Source: Mycobacterium adipatum (GTDB lineage: Bacteria > Actinomycetota > Actinomycetes > Mycobacteriales > Mycobacteriaceae). Taken from it: a DNA stretch of 64,000 nt. Positions 1 to 8,633 of the stretch are shown here, one piece after another (position 1 is the stretch's first letter; each line of letters starts with the position of its first letter). Location of the stretch: NCBI RefSeq assembly GCF_001644575.1, contig NZ_CP015596.1:5332001-5396000 (forward strand), in the 5' to 3' direction. The position numbers and the translations under genes are program-made. The notes beneath the pieces are model-generated. The model did not search any database. It was given only the letters and a program-made list of their open reading frames with translations, and was not told the DNA's origin.

Positions 1-383
1 ACCTGGCGGGCGAGCAGCACGTGCTCGCGGGTCTGCGGCATCGGACCGTCAGTGGCGGCGACCACCAGGATTGCGCCGTCCATCTGGGCGGCACCGGTGA
101 TCATGTTCTTGATGTAGTCAGCGTGACCGGGGGCGTCGACGTGCGCGTAGTGACGCTTCTCGGTCTGGTACTCCACGTGGGAGATGTTGATCGTGATACC
201 GCGCTGACGCTCTTCGGGCGCATTGTCGATCTGGTCGAATGCGCGCGACTCGTTCAAATCGGGGTACTTGTCGTGCAGAACCTTGGTGATTGCTGCAGTC
301 AGCGTGGTCTTGCCGTGGTCAACGTGACCGATGGTCCCGATGTTGACGTGCGGCTTCGTCCGCTCGAACTTCGCCTTCGCCAC
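1..383 (-). CDS. tuf: Elongation factor Tu, N-terminal part (cut by window edge)
   Basis: EF-Tu is the GTPase that carries aminoacyl-tRNA to the ribosomal A site. Only the first 127 residues are in the window; the gene continues beyond the left edge. Reading the minus strand from a GTG at 383 gives a start [17 protein letters not shown], then the P-loop GHVDHGKTT near residues 19-27, the switch I sequence RGITI near 59, and DAPGHADY (G3) near 81. A strong ribosome-binding site (AGGAGG, minus strand, 392-397) lies 8 nt upstream, which fixes the GTG start. It follows fusA by 85 nt, the usual str-operon order. Identification is from near-invariant motifs and context. Confidence 0.98.
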   Translation of the reverse strand, partial: MAKAKFERTKPHVNIGTIGHVDHGKTTLTAAITKVLHDKYPDLNESRAFDQIDNAPEERQRGITINISHVEYQTEKRHYAHVDAPGHADYIKNMITGAAQMDGAILVVAATDGPMPQTREHVLLARQ

Positions 384-409
384 TGTGGTGTCCTCCTGGA
401 CTTGTTGGT

Positions 410-423
410 GCTTTACGTAAAGC
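410..423. promoter_or_regulatory. 14-bp palindrome between fusA and tuf
   Basis: GCTTTACGTAAAGC is a perfect palindrome inside the 85-nt fusA-tuf spacer. It could belong to a tuf-specific promoter or mRNA processing site, but no clear -10 or -35 elements accompany it. The role is unknown. Confidence 0.25.
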
Positions 424-468
424 AGGTTGTGTTGATGTGTTCAGTTATGCGGTCTGCAAAGTACCGGA

Positions 469-2571
469 CTACTGCCCGGTCGCCTTCGCGATGATCTCCT
501 TCGACACGTTCGCCGGAACTTCGGCGTACGAGTCGAACACCATGGAGTAGTTAGCCCGGCCCTGGGTCTTCGACCGAAGGTCGCCGACGTAGCCGAACAT
601 CTCCGACAGCGGAACCTGCGCCTTGACGACGCGCGCACCGCTGCGCTCCTCCATGGCCTGGATCTGACCACGGCGGGAGTTCAGGTCGCCGATCACATCG
701 CCCATGTAATCCTCGGGCGTGGTGACCTCGACGGCCATGATCGGTTCCAGGATCACCGGCTGCGCCTGCTGCGCCGCCTTCTTCATGACCTGCGAACCGG
801 CCACCTTGAAGGCCATTTCCGACGAGTCGACGTCATGGTAGGCGCCGTCGAGCAGCGTGACCTTGACGTTCACCAGCGGGTAGCCGGCGAGCACGCCGTA
901 CTGCATGGCGTCCTGCGCACCGGCATCCACCGACGGGATGTACTCGCGCGGGATACGGCCACCGGTGACCTTGTTCTCGAACTCGTAGGTCGCACCGTCC
1001 TCGCCGACGAACGGCTCCAGGTTGATGATGACCTTGGCGAACTGGCCGGAGCCACCCGTCTGCTTCTTGTGGGTGAACTCGACGTTGTTCGCGGCGCGGC
1101 GAATGGTCTCGCGGTAGGCCACCTGCGGCTTGCCGACGTTGGCCTCGACCTTGAACTCGCGACGCATGCGGTCGACCAGGATGTCCAGGTGCAGCTCGCC
1201 CATGCCGCCGATGACGGTCTGGCCGGTGTCCTGATCCAGGTGCACCTTGAAGGTCGGGTCCTCTTCGGCCAGCTTCTGGATGGCCGTGCCCAGCTTCTCC
1301 TGGTCACTCTTGGTCTTGGGCTCGATGGCGACCTCGATGACCGGATCCGGGAAGGTCATCGACTCCAGCACGATCTGGTTGTTCGGATCGCTCAGGGTGT
1401 CACCGGTGGTGGTGTCCTTGAGGCCGATGACCGCGTAGATGTGGCCGGCACTGGCCGTGTCCACCGGGTTCTCCTTGTTGGAGTGCATCTGGAACAGCTT
1501 GCCCAGGCGCTCCTTCTTGCCCTTGGTCGAGTTGATGACCTGGGCACCGGAGTCGACCTTGCCCGAGTACACCCGGACGTAGGTCAGCTTGCCGAAGAAC
1601 GGGTGGGTGGCGACCTTGAAGGCCAGCCCGGAGAACGGCTCGTCCGCGGAAGGCTTACGAGAGATGATCTCGTCTTCCTTGTTCGGGACATGTCCTTCGG
1701 CGGCCGGGACGTCCAGCGGGTTGGGCAGGTAGTCGATGACGGCGTCGAGCATGGGCTGCACGCCCTTGTTCTTGAACGCCGAACCGCACAGCACCGGGTA
1801 GGCCGCCGAGGTGATGGTCAGCTTGCGCAGACCGGCCTTGATCTCGTCGACCGTCAGCTCTTCGCCGCCCAGGTACTTCTCCATGAGCTCGTCGTCGGTC
1901 TCGGCGACGGCCTCGATCATGGCGGTGCGGTACTCCTCGGCCTTCTCCTGCAGATCGGCCGGGATGTCGACGGTCTCGTACTTCTCGCCGAGCTTGGTCT
2001 CGCCGCTCCACACCTTGGCCTTCATCTCGACCAGGTCGACGACGCCCTCGAAGTCACCTTCGGAGCCGATCGGCAGCTGGATCGGGATGACGTTGGCGCC
2101 CAGGCGATCCTTCATGGTCTGCACCGAGAAGTAGAAGTCCGCGCCCAGCTTGTCCATCTTGTTGACGAAGCAGATGCGCGGGACGTCGTACTTGTCGGCC
2201 TGACGCCAGACCTGCTCGGACTGCGGCTCGACACCTTCCTTGCCGTCGAAGACGGCGACGGCACCGTCGAGCACGCGCAGCGAACGCTCCACCTCGACGG
2301 TGAAGTCGACGTGGCCGGGGGTGTCGATGATGTTGATCTGGTTGTCGTTCCAGAAACAGGTGGTGGCGGCGGAGGTGATGGTGATACCCCGCTCCTGCTC
2401 CTGCTCCATCCAGTCCATCGTGGCGGCGCCGTCGTGCACCTCACCGATCTTGTAGCTGATACCGGTGTAGAAGAGGATGCGCTCGGTCGTCGTCGTCTTA
2501 CCGGCGTCGATGTGCGCCATGATGCCGATGTTGCGGACCTTCGTGAGGTCGGTCAGCACGTCCTGTGCCAC
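469..2571 (-). CDS. fusA: Elongation factor G
   Basis: EF-G is the translocase GTPase of protein synthesis and also acts in ribosome recycling. The 700-residue length is normal for the family. The minus-strand GTG at 2571 begins [21 protein letters not shown]1 is AHIDAGKTT near residues 19-27, switch I is [10 protein letters not shown] near 61, G3 is DTPGHVDF near 83, and G4 is NKMD near 137. Domain IV and the C-terminal domain V ([10 protein letters not shown] near 625) are intact. It lies 64 nt downstream of rpsG and upstream of tuf, the conserved rpsL-rpsG-fusA-tuf operon. M. tuberculosis carries the orthologue fusA1 at the same place. Confidence 0.99.
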   Translation of the reverse strand: MAQDVLTDLTKVRNIGIMAHIDAGKTTTTERILFYTGISYKIGEVHDGAATMDWMEQEQERGITITSAATTCFWNDNQINIIDTPGHVDFTVEVERSLRVLDGAVAVFDGKEGVEPQSEQVWRQADKYDVPRICFVNKMDKLGADFYFSVQTMKDRLGANVIPIQLPIGSEGDFEGVVDLVEMKAKVWSGETKLGEKYETVDIPADLQEKAEEYRTAMIEAVAETDDELMEKYLGGEELTVDEIKAGLRKLTITSAAYPVLCGSAFKNKGVQPMLDAVIDYLPNPLDVPAAEGHVPNKEDEIISRKPSADEPFSGLAFKVATHPFFGKLTYVRVYSGKVDSGAQVINSTKGKKERLGKLFQMHSNKENPVDTASAGHIYAVIGLKDTTTGDTLSDPNNQIVLESMTFPDPVIEVAIEPKTKSDQEKLGTAIQKLAEEDPTFKVHLDQDTGQTVIGGMGELHLDILVDRMRREFKVEANVGKPQVAYRETIRRAANNVEFTHKKQTGGSGQFAKVIINLEPFVGEDGATYEFENKVTGGRIPREYIPSVDAGAQDAMQYGVLAGYPLVNVKVTLLDGAYHDVDSSEMAFKVAGSQVMKKAAQQAQPVILEPIMAVEVTTPEDYMGDVIGDLNSRRGQIQAMEERSGARVVKAQVPLSEMFGYVGDLRSKTQGRANYSMVFDSYAEVPANVSKEIIAKATGQ

Positions 2572-2635
2572 GGCTAAATTCCCACTCTTTCGCTTGCTTG
2601 GTTGCTGTCCGGTGTGCCGCCCCGAAGGGCATTCA

Positions 2636-3106
2636 TCACCAGCGGTAGTGCGCGAAGGCCCGGTTAGCTTCGGCCATCTTGTGCGTGTCTTCGCGACGCT
2701 TCACAGCGGCACCGAGACCATTGCTGGCATCGAGGATCTCGTTGGCGAGGCGCTCGACCATGGTCTTTTCGCGGCGCGCCTTGGAGAAGCTGACCAGCCA
2801 GCGCAGGGCCAGCGTGGTCGAGCGGTCCGGACGGACCTCCACGGGCACCTGGTAGGTGGCGCCACCGACACGGCGGCTGCGCACCTCGAGGGCGGGCTTG
2901 ACGTTGTCCAGCGCACGCTTGAGCGTCACGACGGGATCGGTGCCGGTCTTGTCACGGGCCTGCTCCAGCGCCCCGTAGACGATGCGCTCGGCCAGCGACT
3001 TCTTGCCGTCCAGCAGCACCTTGTTGACCAGCTGGGTGACCAGCTGCGACCCGTAGACCGGATCGTTGACCAACGGGCGCTTCGGCGCGGGACCCTTGCG
3101 AGGCAT
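2636..3106 (-). CDS. rpsG: 30S ribosomal protein S7
   Basis: S7 binds the 3' major domain of 16S rRNA and nucleates assembly of the 30S head. The 156 residues start [20 protein letters not shown] and end in [12 protein letters not shown], the typical actinobacterial S7 ends, with the [14 protein letters not shown] segment near residue 79. The ATG shares one base with the rpsL stop (TAATG), so translation is probably coupled to rpsL. Length and context match rpsG of other mycobacteria. Confidence 0.99.
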   Translation of the reverse strand: MPRKGPAPKRPLVNDPVYGSQLVTQLVNKVLLDGKKSLAERIVYGALEQARDKTGTDPVVTLKRALDNVKPALEVRSRRVGGATYQVPVEVRPDRSTTLALRWLVSFSKARREKTMVERLANEILDASNGLGAAVKRREDTHKMAEANRAFAHYRW

Positions 3107-3480
3107 TAGCTCTTCTCCTTCTTCGCGCCGTAACGGCTGCGTGCCTGCTTGCGGTTCTTGACACCCTGGGTGTCCAGCGAGCCGCGGATGATCTTGTAGC
3201 GCACACCCGGAAGGTCCTTCACACGACCGCCGCGCACCAGCACCATCGAGTGCTCCTGCAGGTTGTGGCCTTCGCCCGGGATGTAGGCGGTGACCTCAAC
3301 CCCGGTGGTCAGCTTCACGCGGGCGACCTTCCGAAGCGCCGAGTTCGGCTTCTTCGGGGTGGTGGTGTACACGCGAGTGCACACGCCGCGGCGCTGCGGG
3401 CTGCCCTTGAGGGCCGCGGTCTTGACCTTCGCGACCTTGTCGCGGCGACCCTTGCGGACCAGCTGGTTGATGGTTGGCAT
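3106..3480 (-). CDS. rpsL: 30S ribosomal protein S12
   Basis: S12 lies at the decoding centre and controls translational accuracy. The 124 residues include [11 protein letters not shown] (residues 39-49) and RVKDLPG (86-92). Both streptomycin-associated positions, Lys43 and Lys88, carry the wild-type lysine, so no S12-type streptomycin resistance is encoded here. It is the first gene of the minus-strand str operon; its stop overlaps the rpsG start by one base. A weak purine-rich ribosome-binding site (AGAAAG) precedes the ATG. Confidence 0.99.
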   Translation of the reverse strand: MPTINQLVRKGRRDKVAKVKTAALKGSPQRRGVCTRVYTTTPKKPNSALRKVARVKLTTGVEVTAYIPGEGHNLQEHSMVLVRGGRVKDLPGVRYKIIRGSLDTQGVKNRKQARSRYGAKKEKS

Positions 3481-3835
3481 GTACCGGCTTTCTGTGTTGC
3501 TACTTCTACTTCTGGTGGTGGCTCGGTGTTACTCAGTCAAGCTTTTAGGTCTCTGTACTGCAGTTTTCGCCTGATCGCCTACCCCGCGACCGGGCGTGTC
3601 GCACGCGTCCGGCACCGAAACTTCCGATGCGTTCGAGGACACGAAGACACACGAATTCGCCCAGCCTGCAGCCACACGGCCAACTTTTCGCAGCCGCATG
3701 CGCCCCTGACAGCCAGGCACGAGGCTCCACGATACCAGGGGTGGGCGTGCCGAACCAAACCCGTCCGTGAGGGCCTTATCGCAGGTCAGACGCCACAGCT
3801 CCGCACAAGCGCCTACCGACAGGGTACAGACGGTG
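3481..3835. other. Intergenic region upstream of rpsL
   Basis: This 355-bp stretch separates rpsL (reading left) from the 3' end of the TetR gene. It must hold the str-operon promoter and leader. On the minus strand an A/G-rich leader runs into the rpsL start, and a TTGACT hexamer lies near 3541, but no convincing -10 follows it at the right distance. No open frame here looks like a gene. Confidence 0.5.
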
Positions 3836-4402
3836 CTAACGACGCTCCATGCCGGCGGCCAACCTCAGCACCATGTCGGTGAACACCGCATCGGTATCGA
3901 CGTCGTCCATCACCCCGGTCATTTCCAGCAATACGAACCCGTGCAGGGCGGACCAGAACTCCAGGGCCGCATAGAACGCGTTATCGCCGTCCAGTCCGTA
4001 GGACGCCAGGGCAGCCAGCACCGGGCCGGCGGCCTCCCGCGCGGCGGCGGTGTATTCCGGATCGTCACCGCCCAACGGCATCCGGGTGAACGCGGAGTAG
4101 CGGCCCGGATGGTGGTGGGCGTAGCTGCGGTAGGCGCTGGCCATGGTGACCACCGCATCGTCGCGGGTCCGGCCCTCCCCCACCGCGTGCAGCATGCCGA
4201 TGATGTCCTGGATGACCCGCATCCGCACTGTTCGGCGCATGTCTTCGAGGCTTTGCACATGGTTGTACAGCGACGGGCCCTTGGTGCCCAGCTGGGTGGC
4301 CAGCGCGTTGATGGTCAGCGCATCCCAGCCCTCGCGGTCCAGGAAGGCCAACGCGGCGTTCACGATTGCGTCGCGGCTCAGTTTGGTCGCCCGCGCTGCC
4401 AT
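3836..4402 (-). CDS. TetR family transcriptional regulator (WHG-type C-terminal domain)
   Basis: This 188-residue protein has a TetR helix-turn-helix at residues about 8-55 (SRDAIVNAALAFLDREG ... LYNHVQSLEDM) and an effector domain whose ALEFWSALHGFVLLEMTG segment near 158 matches the TetR_C_33/WHG type. I placed the start at the internal ATG at 4402 (MAARATKLSRDAIV) because the 35 upstream residues are low-complexity and would overlap the neighbouring lipoprotein gene. It occupies the position of the TetR gene Rv0681 next to rpsL in M. tuberculosis. Its ligand is unknown. An imperfect inverted repeat at 4440-4466 may be its operator. Confidence 0.9.
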   Translation of the reverse strand: MAARATKLSRDAIVNAALAFLDREGWDALTINALATQLGTKGPSLYNHVQSLEDMRRTVRMRVIQDIIGMLHAVGEGRTRDDAVVTMASAYRSYAHHHPGRYSAFTRMPLGGDDPEYTAAAREAAGPVLAALASYGLDGDNAFYAALEFWSALHGFVLLEMTGVMDDVDTDAVFTDMVLRLAAGMERR

Positions 4403-4439
4403 TCGCCCGCCCTCCGGTCCGTCGTGATCCCCCGAAGCC

Positions 4440-4466
4440 GGGTTGACTAATGACTCTAGTTCACCC
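4440..4466. promoter_or_regulatory. Candidate TetR operator and promoter
   Basis: The imperfect inverted repeat GGGTTGACTA-n7-TAGTTCACCC (8 of 10 positions paired) lies 38 nt upstream of the TetR start and overlaps the last codons of the adjacent lipoprotein gene. A minus-strand TAGAGT hexamer (4458-4453) inside it could be the -10 of the regulator. Autoregulation is inferred from geometry only. Confidence 0.4.
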
Positions 4467-4992
4467 GGTCCTGGCTGAGTTTGGCCAGTTCGTCGGCGAT
4501 CGCACACAGCGGGGGCAGCGTGGCGGGATTCATCGTCTGGATCGACCAGGTGATGACGTCGTTCCCCTTCGCCACATAGATGCTGCAGGCATTCGCGTCA
4601 TAGGCCTTGAAGCCCTCGTTGCCGACCATCGAGAGCTCGCTGAGGGTGCGGCCGGCCTGCTTCTCCAGGTCACGCTCGACCGCCATATCGCTGCCCCGGT
4701 ACCACCAGGTCGATATGCCCATCCCGGCCCCGAAGGTGCCGATCGCGGAACTCTCCTGCCAGAAGCAGCCGGTGTCGTTGACGAGCACCTTGGTGAACAG
4801 CGCGGGACCGGTCACCCGCGCGATATCGGCGTCGGTGATGCCGTGACAGTCACCACCGCGGAATCCGCCGCTGGGCTCCTGACGTCCGGCCGCCGGGGCC
4901 GCATGATCGGTCTCGCCGCTGCCGCAGCCGGTCAGTGCCGGCGCCATCGCCACGACCGCGGCACACGCGGTGATCATCATCGACCGGCGCAC
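4456..4992 (-). CDS. DUF3558-like lipoprotein
   Basis: This is a 178-residue exported protein of unknown function. A GTG at 4992 gives VRRSMMITACAAVVAMAP followed by the lipobox LTGC, so Cys23 should be lipidated and the protein anchored outside the membrane. The mature part has paired cysteines (GGDCHGIT and DTGCFWQ, then ANACSIY and PLCAIAD), the pattern of mycobacterial DUF3558-type lipoproteins. The start sits one base after the stop of a related upstream lipoprotein gene (4994-5566), so the two form an operon and probably a duplicated pair. A longer frame upstream exists, but only this start gives a lipobox. Confidence 0.75.
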   Translation of the reverse strand: MRRSMMITACAAVVAMAPALTGCGSGETDHAAPAAGRQEPSGGFRGGDCHGITDADIARVTGPALFTKVLVNDTGCFWQESSAIGTFGAGMGISTWWYRGSDMAVERDLEKQAGRTLSELSMVGNEGFKAYDANACSIYVAKGNDVITWSIQTMNPATLPPLCAIADELAKLSQDRVN

Positions 4993-4993
4993 G

Positions 4994-5566
4994 TCACAGG
5001 TCCGATCGCAACGTCGCCGACAGCAGTTTCTGGGCGTCCAGGCAGGCGTCCACGCCGGGGTCACCGGATTTATCCCCGTCGCCGCGCACCTGGACCCACC
5101 AGCTGAGCACGCCGCCACCGGCGGCGGCGGTGGCCGCGCACGCCGAGCCGGTGATGTCCCGGCGGGCCAGGAAGGCGGTCCTGCGCTCGATGACGGTATC
5201 GCTGACCTCGGCGCCACGGTCCAGCGCGAGCGCGCGCTCGCGGCCCAGGTCCCCGCTGTCGAACCACGCGAAGGTCGCGTCGATCATGGCCTCGCCGCGG
5301 GGCAGCACGTACTGGCAGACCGCGCCGCTGTACGGGCGCACGACGTCGTCGGCGGCCAGGATGGACTGCACCGAGTCATCGGTCAGCAGTCCGCAGCGGT
5401 TGTCGTTGTAGCCGTAGCCGCGTTCGGCATCGGCATATCCATCGGCGCCGGCCGCGCGCACCGGCTGCGCGATGCCGCCGACCTGCTGCACGCAACCCGC
5501 GGCGGCCATCACGGTGGCTGCCACGGCAAGAGGCCGGAGAGTGGTCCGGAAGCCACGCGCACGCAT
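4994..5566 (-). CDS. DUF3558-like lipoprotein
   Basis: This 190-residue lipoprotein has no known function. From the ATG at 5566 the signal MRARGFRTTLRPLAVAATVM is followed by AAAGC, a lipobox with Cys25. The mature domain has cysteines at NRCGLLTDD, AVCQYVLP, SACAAT and DACLDAQ, resembling the neighbouring lipoprotein and the DUF3558 family. It is the first gene of a two-gene minus-strand unit. A 57-base in-frame extension upstream was rejected because it removes the signal peptide from the N-terminus. It is transcribed divergently from the DUF3060 gene at 5665. Confidence 0.75.
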   Translation of the reverse strand: MRARGFRTTLRPLAVAATVMAAAGCVQQVGGIAQPVRAAGADGYADAERGYGYNDNRCGLLTDDSVQSILAADDVVRPYSGAVCQYVLPRGEAMIDATFAWFDSGDLGRERALALDRGAEVSDTVIERRTAFLARRDITGSACAATAAAGGGVLSWWVQVRGDGDKSGDPGVDACLDAQKLLSATLRSDL

Positions 5567-5650
5567 CGGTGCACACGCTACCCAGCGACAACGCCGTCTG
5601 CGACCGGACGGCAAACCCGGCAAGCGGCGCCGCGGGCGGGTCGGGCACCG

Positions 5651-5656
5651 TAGTCT
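5651..5656 (+). promoter_or_regulatory. Putative -10 element, leaderless transcript
   Basis: TAGTCT matches the mycobacterial TANNNT -10 pattern and ends 8 nt before the ATG of the DUF3060 gene at 5665. No ribosome-binding site is visible, so the mRNA probably starts at or next to the start codon. Confidence 0.5.
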
Positions 5657-5664
5657 GTTGACCC

Positions 5665-6054
5665 ATGGCGACCCTGAGTGTGCATAGTCGGAGCCGGTCC
5701 ATCGCGGCGGGCGCGTTGGTCACCCCGCTGCTGCTGGCGAGTCTGGCCGCGCCCTCGGCGCAGGCCAAGAACGGCGACACCCACATCACCGGTCAGGGCG
5801 TCGTGCAGACGATCGACTGCAACAACGCCACGCTGCTGGTGAACGGGACCAGCAACACCATCAACGCCAAGGGCACCTGCTGGGCGGTGACCCTGCAGGG
5901 GTCGTCGAACATCGTCATCGCCGACAACATCATCAACGACGTCACCGTGTACGGCTATGACCAGACGGTGATCTACCACAACGGTGCCCCCGCGGTGATC
6001 GACCGCGGCCGGGAACTCGGCATGACCAACCGCATCAACTGGGCCCCGGCCTGA
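5665..6054 (+). CDS. Secreted DUF3060 protein
   Basis: This 129-residue protein has an N-terminal signal peptide with a likely cleavage after PSAQA (residue 34). The mature part is a repetitive Asn/Thr/Ile-rich sequence (NATLLVNGTSNTINAKGTC, then SSNIVIADNIINDVTVYG), the pattern of DUF3060, which probably folds as a short right-handed beta-solenoid. It has two cysteines (TIDCNN and KGTCW). Function unknown. It is followed after 4 nt by the VanX-like gene, and a DUF3060 lipoprotein comes next, so the three are one envelope unit. Its own leaderless promoter is suggested at 5651. Confidence 0.8.
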   Translation: MATLSVHSRSRSIAAGALVTPLLLASLAAPSAQAKNGDTHITGQGVVQTIDCNNATLLVNGTSNTINAKGTCWAVTLQGSSNIVIADNIINDVTVYGYDQTVIYHNGAPAVIDRGRELGMTNRINWAPA

Positions 6055-6058
6055 CCCT

Positions 6059-6730
6059 GTGCGTCGGATCCTCGCACTGTTCGTGCTGCTGGGTGGAATG
6101 GGTGTCGCGGCAATGAATCCCGGTGCGATGACGGTGGCCGGCGGTGAGCCGTTGATCCCCCCGGTCTCGGCGGCGGCCCGGGCGGTCGGGTTCATCGACG
6201 TCCGCTCCGCGGTGCCCGATGCCGTGATCGACCTGCGTTATGCCACCGCGAACAACTTCGTCGGGACGCCGCTGTACCCGCCCGCCGCACGGTGCCTGAT
6301 CCATGAATCACTGGCCGACGGGCTGGCCACCGCGGCCGCCCAACTGCGGACCCGGGGGCTGCGACTGGTGTTCTGGGACTGCTACCGCCCCCACGACGTG
6401 CAGGTGGCGATGTTCCAGGTGGTGTCCAACCCGGCCTGGGTGGCGCAGCCGGGGCCGTACTCGAAGAGCCACGAGTCGGGCCGATCGGTGGATGTCACCA
6501 CCGCCGGGGCGACAGCGCTCTCCGAGATGGGTACCGGTTTCGACGATTTCACCGCGACCGCCAACGCCTACGCCACCGACGGGGTCAGCGCGGCCGCCCA
6601 ACACAACCGGGCGGTGCTGCGCGAGGCCATGGCGGCCGGCGGGCTGAGCGTGTATTCCGGCGAATGGTGGCATTTCGACGGCCCCGGCGCCGCGGAGCGA
6701 CGCCCCATCATCAACGTTCCGCTCACCTAG
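6059..6730 (+). CDS. Secreted D-Ala-D-Ala dipeptidase-like protein (peptidase M15D, VanX/DdpX type)
   Basis: This 223-residue protein carries a hydrophobic export signal (RRILALFVLLGGMGVAA) and an M15D zinc peptidase domain. The expected zinc and catalytic residues are present: SKSHESGRSVDVT near residue 140 (His and Asp ligands) and EWWHF near 202 (catalytic Glu and third His). LRLVFWDCYRP near 100 carries the conserved arginine. It should cleave D-Ala-D-Ala or related peptidoglycan dipeptides outside the membrane. The GTG start lies 4 nt after the DUF3060 stop. Whether it contributes to vancomycin tolerance or to wall recycling cannot be read from sequence; no vanH or vanA gene is nearby. 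Confidence 0.85.
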   Translation: MRRILALFVLLGGMGVAAMNPGAMTVAGGEPLIPPVSAAARAVGFIDVRSAVPDAVIDLRYATANNFVGTPLYPPAARCLIHESLADGLATAAAQLRTRGLRLVFWDCYRPHDVQVAMFQVVSNPAWVAQPGPYSKSHESGRSVDVTTAGATALSEMGTGFDDFTATANAYATDGVSAAAQHNRAVLREAMAAGGLSVYSGEWWHFDGPGAAERRPIINVPLT

Positions 6731-6763
6731 TCTGGGAACTGACCGGCTACGAATCGAGGAATC

Positions 6764-7156
6764 ATGCGCACTCTTATCGCAGGAACCGTCGCCGCGATGG
6801 CGCTCGCGCTCACCGGATGCGGCGCGAGTGGGGATTCCGACGCCCCGACGGTCACCGCGGGTACCTCGGGCGCTCAGGTCGAGATCGGCAACACGATCAA
6901 CTATGGGTCGTTCGGGACCACCGCCGATATCGACTGCGCGCAGGGCAAGGCGCTCAACGTCGGTGGATCCAACAACACGCTGACCATCAAGGGCACCTGC
7001 TCCAGCGTCAACATCGGCGGCGCCGACAACAAGGTGACGCTGGAGCGTGTCGAGACCGAGATCAGCGTGGTCGGTATCGACAACACCGTGGTCTACAAGG
7101 GCGGCGACCCGAAGGTCGAGGACCTCGGCAGCGGTAACAAGGTCGACAAGGGCTAG
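6764..7156 (+). CDS. DUF3060 lipoprotein
   Basis: This is a 130-residue lipoprotein. MRTLIAGTVAAMALALTGC gives a clean lipobox (LTGC, Cys19). The mature domain repeats Asn/Thr/Ile turns (GGSNNTLTIKGTC, then GADNKVTLERVE, then GIDNTVVYKGG), typical of DUF3060, and is related to the secreted protein at 5665. A GAGGAA ribosome-binding site precedes the ATG. Its TAG stop shares the palindrome CTAG with the stop of echA5 on the other strand, so the two convergent genes overlap by four bases. Function unknown, extracytoplasmic. Confidence 0.82.
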   Translation: MRTLIAGTVAAMALALTGCGASGDSDAPTVTAGTSGAQVEIGNTINYGSFGTTADIDCAQGKALNVGGSNNTLTIKGTCSSVNIGGADNKVTLERVETEISVVGIDNTVVYKGGDPKVEDLGSGNKVDKG

Positions 7157-7920
7157 CTGTCGGCCCCGTGCCGGCCGGCGCCGTCGACGAAGCGTTTCGC
7201 GCCGGCCAGCAACTCCGTGGACACCTTGGCCAGGCTGCCGAACTCGAAATCCATTGCGTCCTGCTCGGTTTCACCCCACTGATGCAGTGCGGAAAGCCGG
7301 TCGGCACGCAGGCACAGTTGCGGTAGCGCGGCCAACTGGGCGGCCAACTCCTCGGCGGCCGCGCGGGCCTGGCCCTTGGGCACCAGCCGATTGGCCAGCC
7401 CGATCTGAAGGGCCTCCTGCGCGCCGACGGCCCGGCCGGTCAGGATCAGGTCCATCGCGCGACTGTGCCCGATCAGGCGCGGCAGGCGCACCGTGCCGCC
7501 GTCGATCAGCGGCACACCCCAGCGCCTGCAGAACACCCCGAACTCGGCGTCTTCCTCGACGACCCGCAGGTCACACCACAGCGCCAGTTCCAGGCCGCCG
7601 GCCACCGCGTAACCGCTGACCGCGGCGATCACCGGTTTGGACAGCACCATCCGGGTCGGTCCCATCGGCGCCGGGCCGCTGCGGTGGGTCTGGTTGCTGT
7701 CGGCGGTCCCCATGGCCTTGAGATCGGCTCCGGCGCAGAAGGTTCCATTGTCCCCGCACAGCACCGCGACCGATGCGCTGTCATCGTGCTCGAACTCGTC
7801 GAAGGCCGCATACAGCTGCGCGGCGGCCGGGCCGTTCACCGCGTTGCGGGCCGTCGGCCGGTTCATGATCACCGTGGTCACCGGGCCGTTTCGTTCGACC
7901 CGCACGCCGCCTTCGCTCAC
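7153..7920 (-). CDS. echA5: Enoyl-CoA hydratase/isomerase family protein
   Basis: This 255-residue crotonase-fold protein should act on acyl-CoA thioesters. TFCAGADLKAMG near residue 60 and GYAVAGGLELALWCD near 103 form the oxyanion-hole and CoA-binding signatures, and the family glutamate region (FGVFCRRWGVPLIDGG) follows. The GTG start overlaps the PaaX-like stop by four bases (GTGA), so translation is coupled. Position and neighbours match echA5 (Rv0675) of M. tuberculosis. The exact substrate is unknown; the operon suggests branched or unusual acyl-CoA breakdown. Confidence 0.9.
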   Translation of the reverse strand: MSEGGVRVERNGPVTTVIMNRPTARNAVNGPAAAQLYAAFDEFEHDDSASVAVLCGDNGTFCAGADLKAMGTADSNQTHRSGPAPMGPTRMVLSKPVIAAVSGYAVAGGLELALWCDLRVVEEDAEFGVFCRRWGVPLIDGGTVRLPRLIGHSRAMDLILTGRAVGAQEALQIGLANRLVPKGQARAAAEELAAQLAALPQLCLRADRLSALHQWGETEQDAMDFEFGSLAKVSTELLAGAKRFVDGAGRHGADS

Positions 7921-8630
7921 ACTGCCTCCGCTTCGTTGTCGCGCCGCGCGACCAGTTCGGCGGCGAAATCCCGGTAGGCCAGCCGGAGCCGTTCACCGGG
8001 CCAACCCGCCGGGAGCAGTTCGGCCGGCAGCACCGGATCGGTCAGCAGATGGCGCACGATGGCGGCGGCCACCACGAAACGTCCGGGTACATCGGTGGCC
8101 TCGGCCATCTCGGCGAGCAACCGCTCGCCGGCACGAGCCCAGGCCGGCAGGTCCCACAGCTGGGCAACCAGCCCGGCGGGATCGGTGTCGCGGCTGCGCA
8201 GCACCCGCACCTTGGCCAGGACCTCGTCGGGCAGGTCCGCCCCGAGATTGTCCGGGCGCAGCCACGCCCCTTCGCGCAGCTCACCGAACCTGCTCTGCAG
8301 CAAGGTGTTCCGCAGCTCGGCGCGGGTGCGGGCATCGGCGCCCACGCTGGTGATCAGCAGCGTGGTCCACGTCCCGTCCCAGGGTTGCTCCCGCGGTTCG
8401 ATCGCACTGTCCTGGCGGCGCTGCCGGGCCAGCAGTCGCTCCGAGAGCCGGTAACCGTCCGCCGAGCGCACCAGATCCCCGGCGCTCACCATGCGGGTCA
8501 ACGCCACCCGAAGCGTGGACTCACGGATACCGAAATCCGCTGTCAACAGCACGAGTTCGGCCGCCGAGGCCCAGGCCGGGTGCGCGCCGAGCAGGACGCT
8601 CAACACCACCGAACGGGCCGTCAGACGCAC
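7917..8630 (-). CDS. PaaX-like transcriptional regulator
   Basis: This 237-residue regulator has an N-terminal winged helix (TARSVVLSVLLGAHP, then TADFGIRESTLRVALTRMV near residues 30-48) and the PaaX central and C-terminal domains (WDGTWTTLLITS, then GELREGAWLRPDN). PaaX-type repressors respond to aryl- or acyl-CoA esters. The gene is inside the fadE8-echA4-paaX-echA5 operon, 3 nt after echA4 and overlapping echA5, in the place of Rv0674. It may sense a CoA intermediate of this pathway; that is an inference from position. Confidence 0.88.
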   Translation of the reverse strand: MRLTARSVVLSVLLGAHPAWASAAELVLLTADFGIRESTLRVALTRMVSAGDLVRSADGYRLSERLLARQRRQDSAIEPREQPWDGTWTTLLITSVGADARTRAELRNTLLQSRFGELREGAWLRPDNLGADLPDEVLAKVRVLRSRDTDPAGLVAQLWDLPAWARAGERLLAEMAEATDVPGRFVVAAAIVRHLLTDPVLPAELLPAGWPGERLRLAYRDFAAELVARRDNEAEAV

Positions 8631-8633
8631 CGG

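Noticed and set aside
835..2577. 580-codon plus-strand frame opposite fusA
   Set aside because: Antisense shadow of fusA.
3106..3480. Streptomycin-resistance mutation in rpsL
   Set aside because: Lys43 and Lys88 are both wild type.
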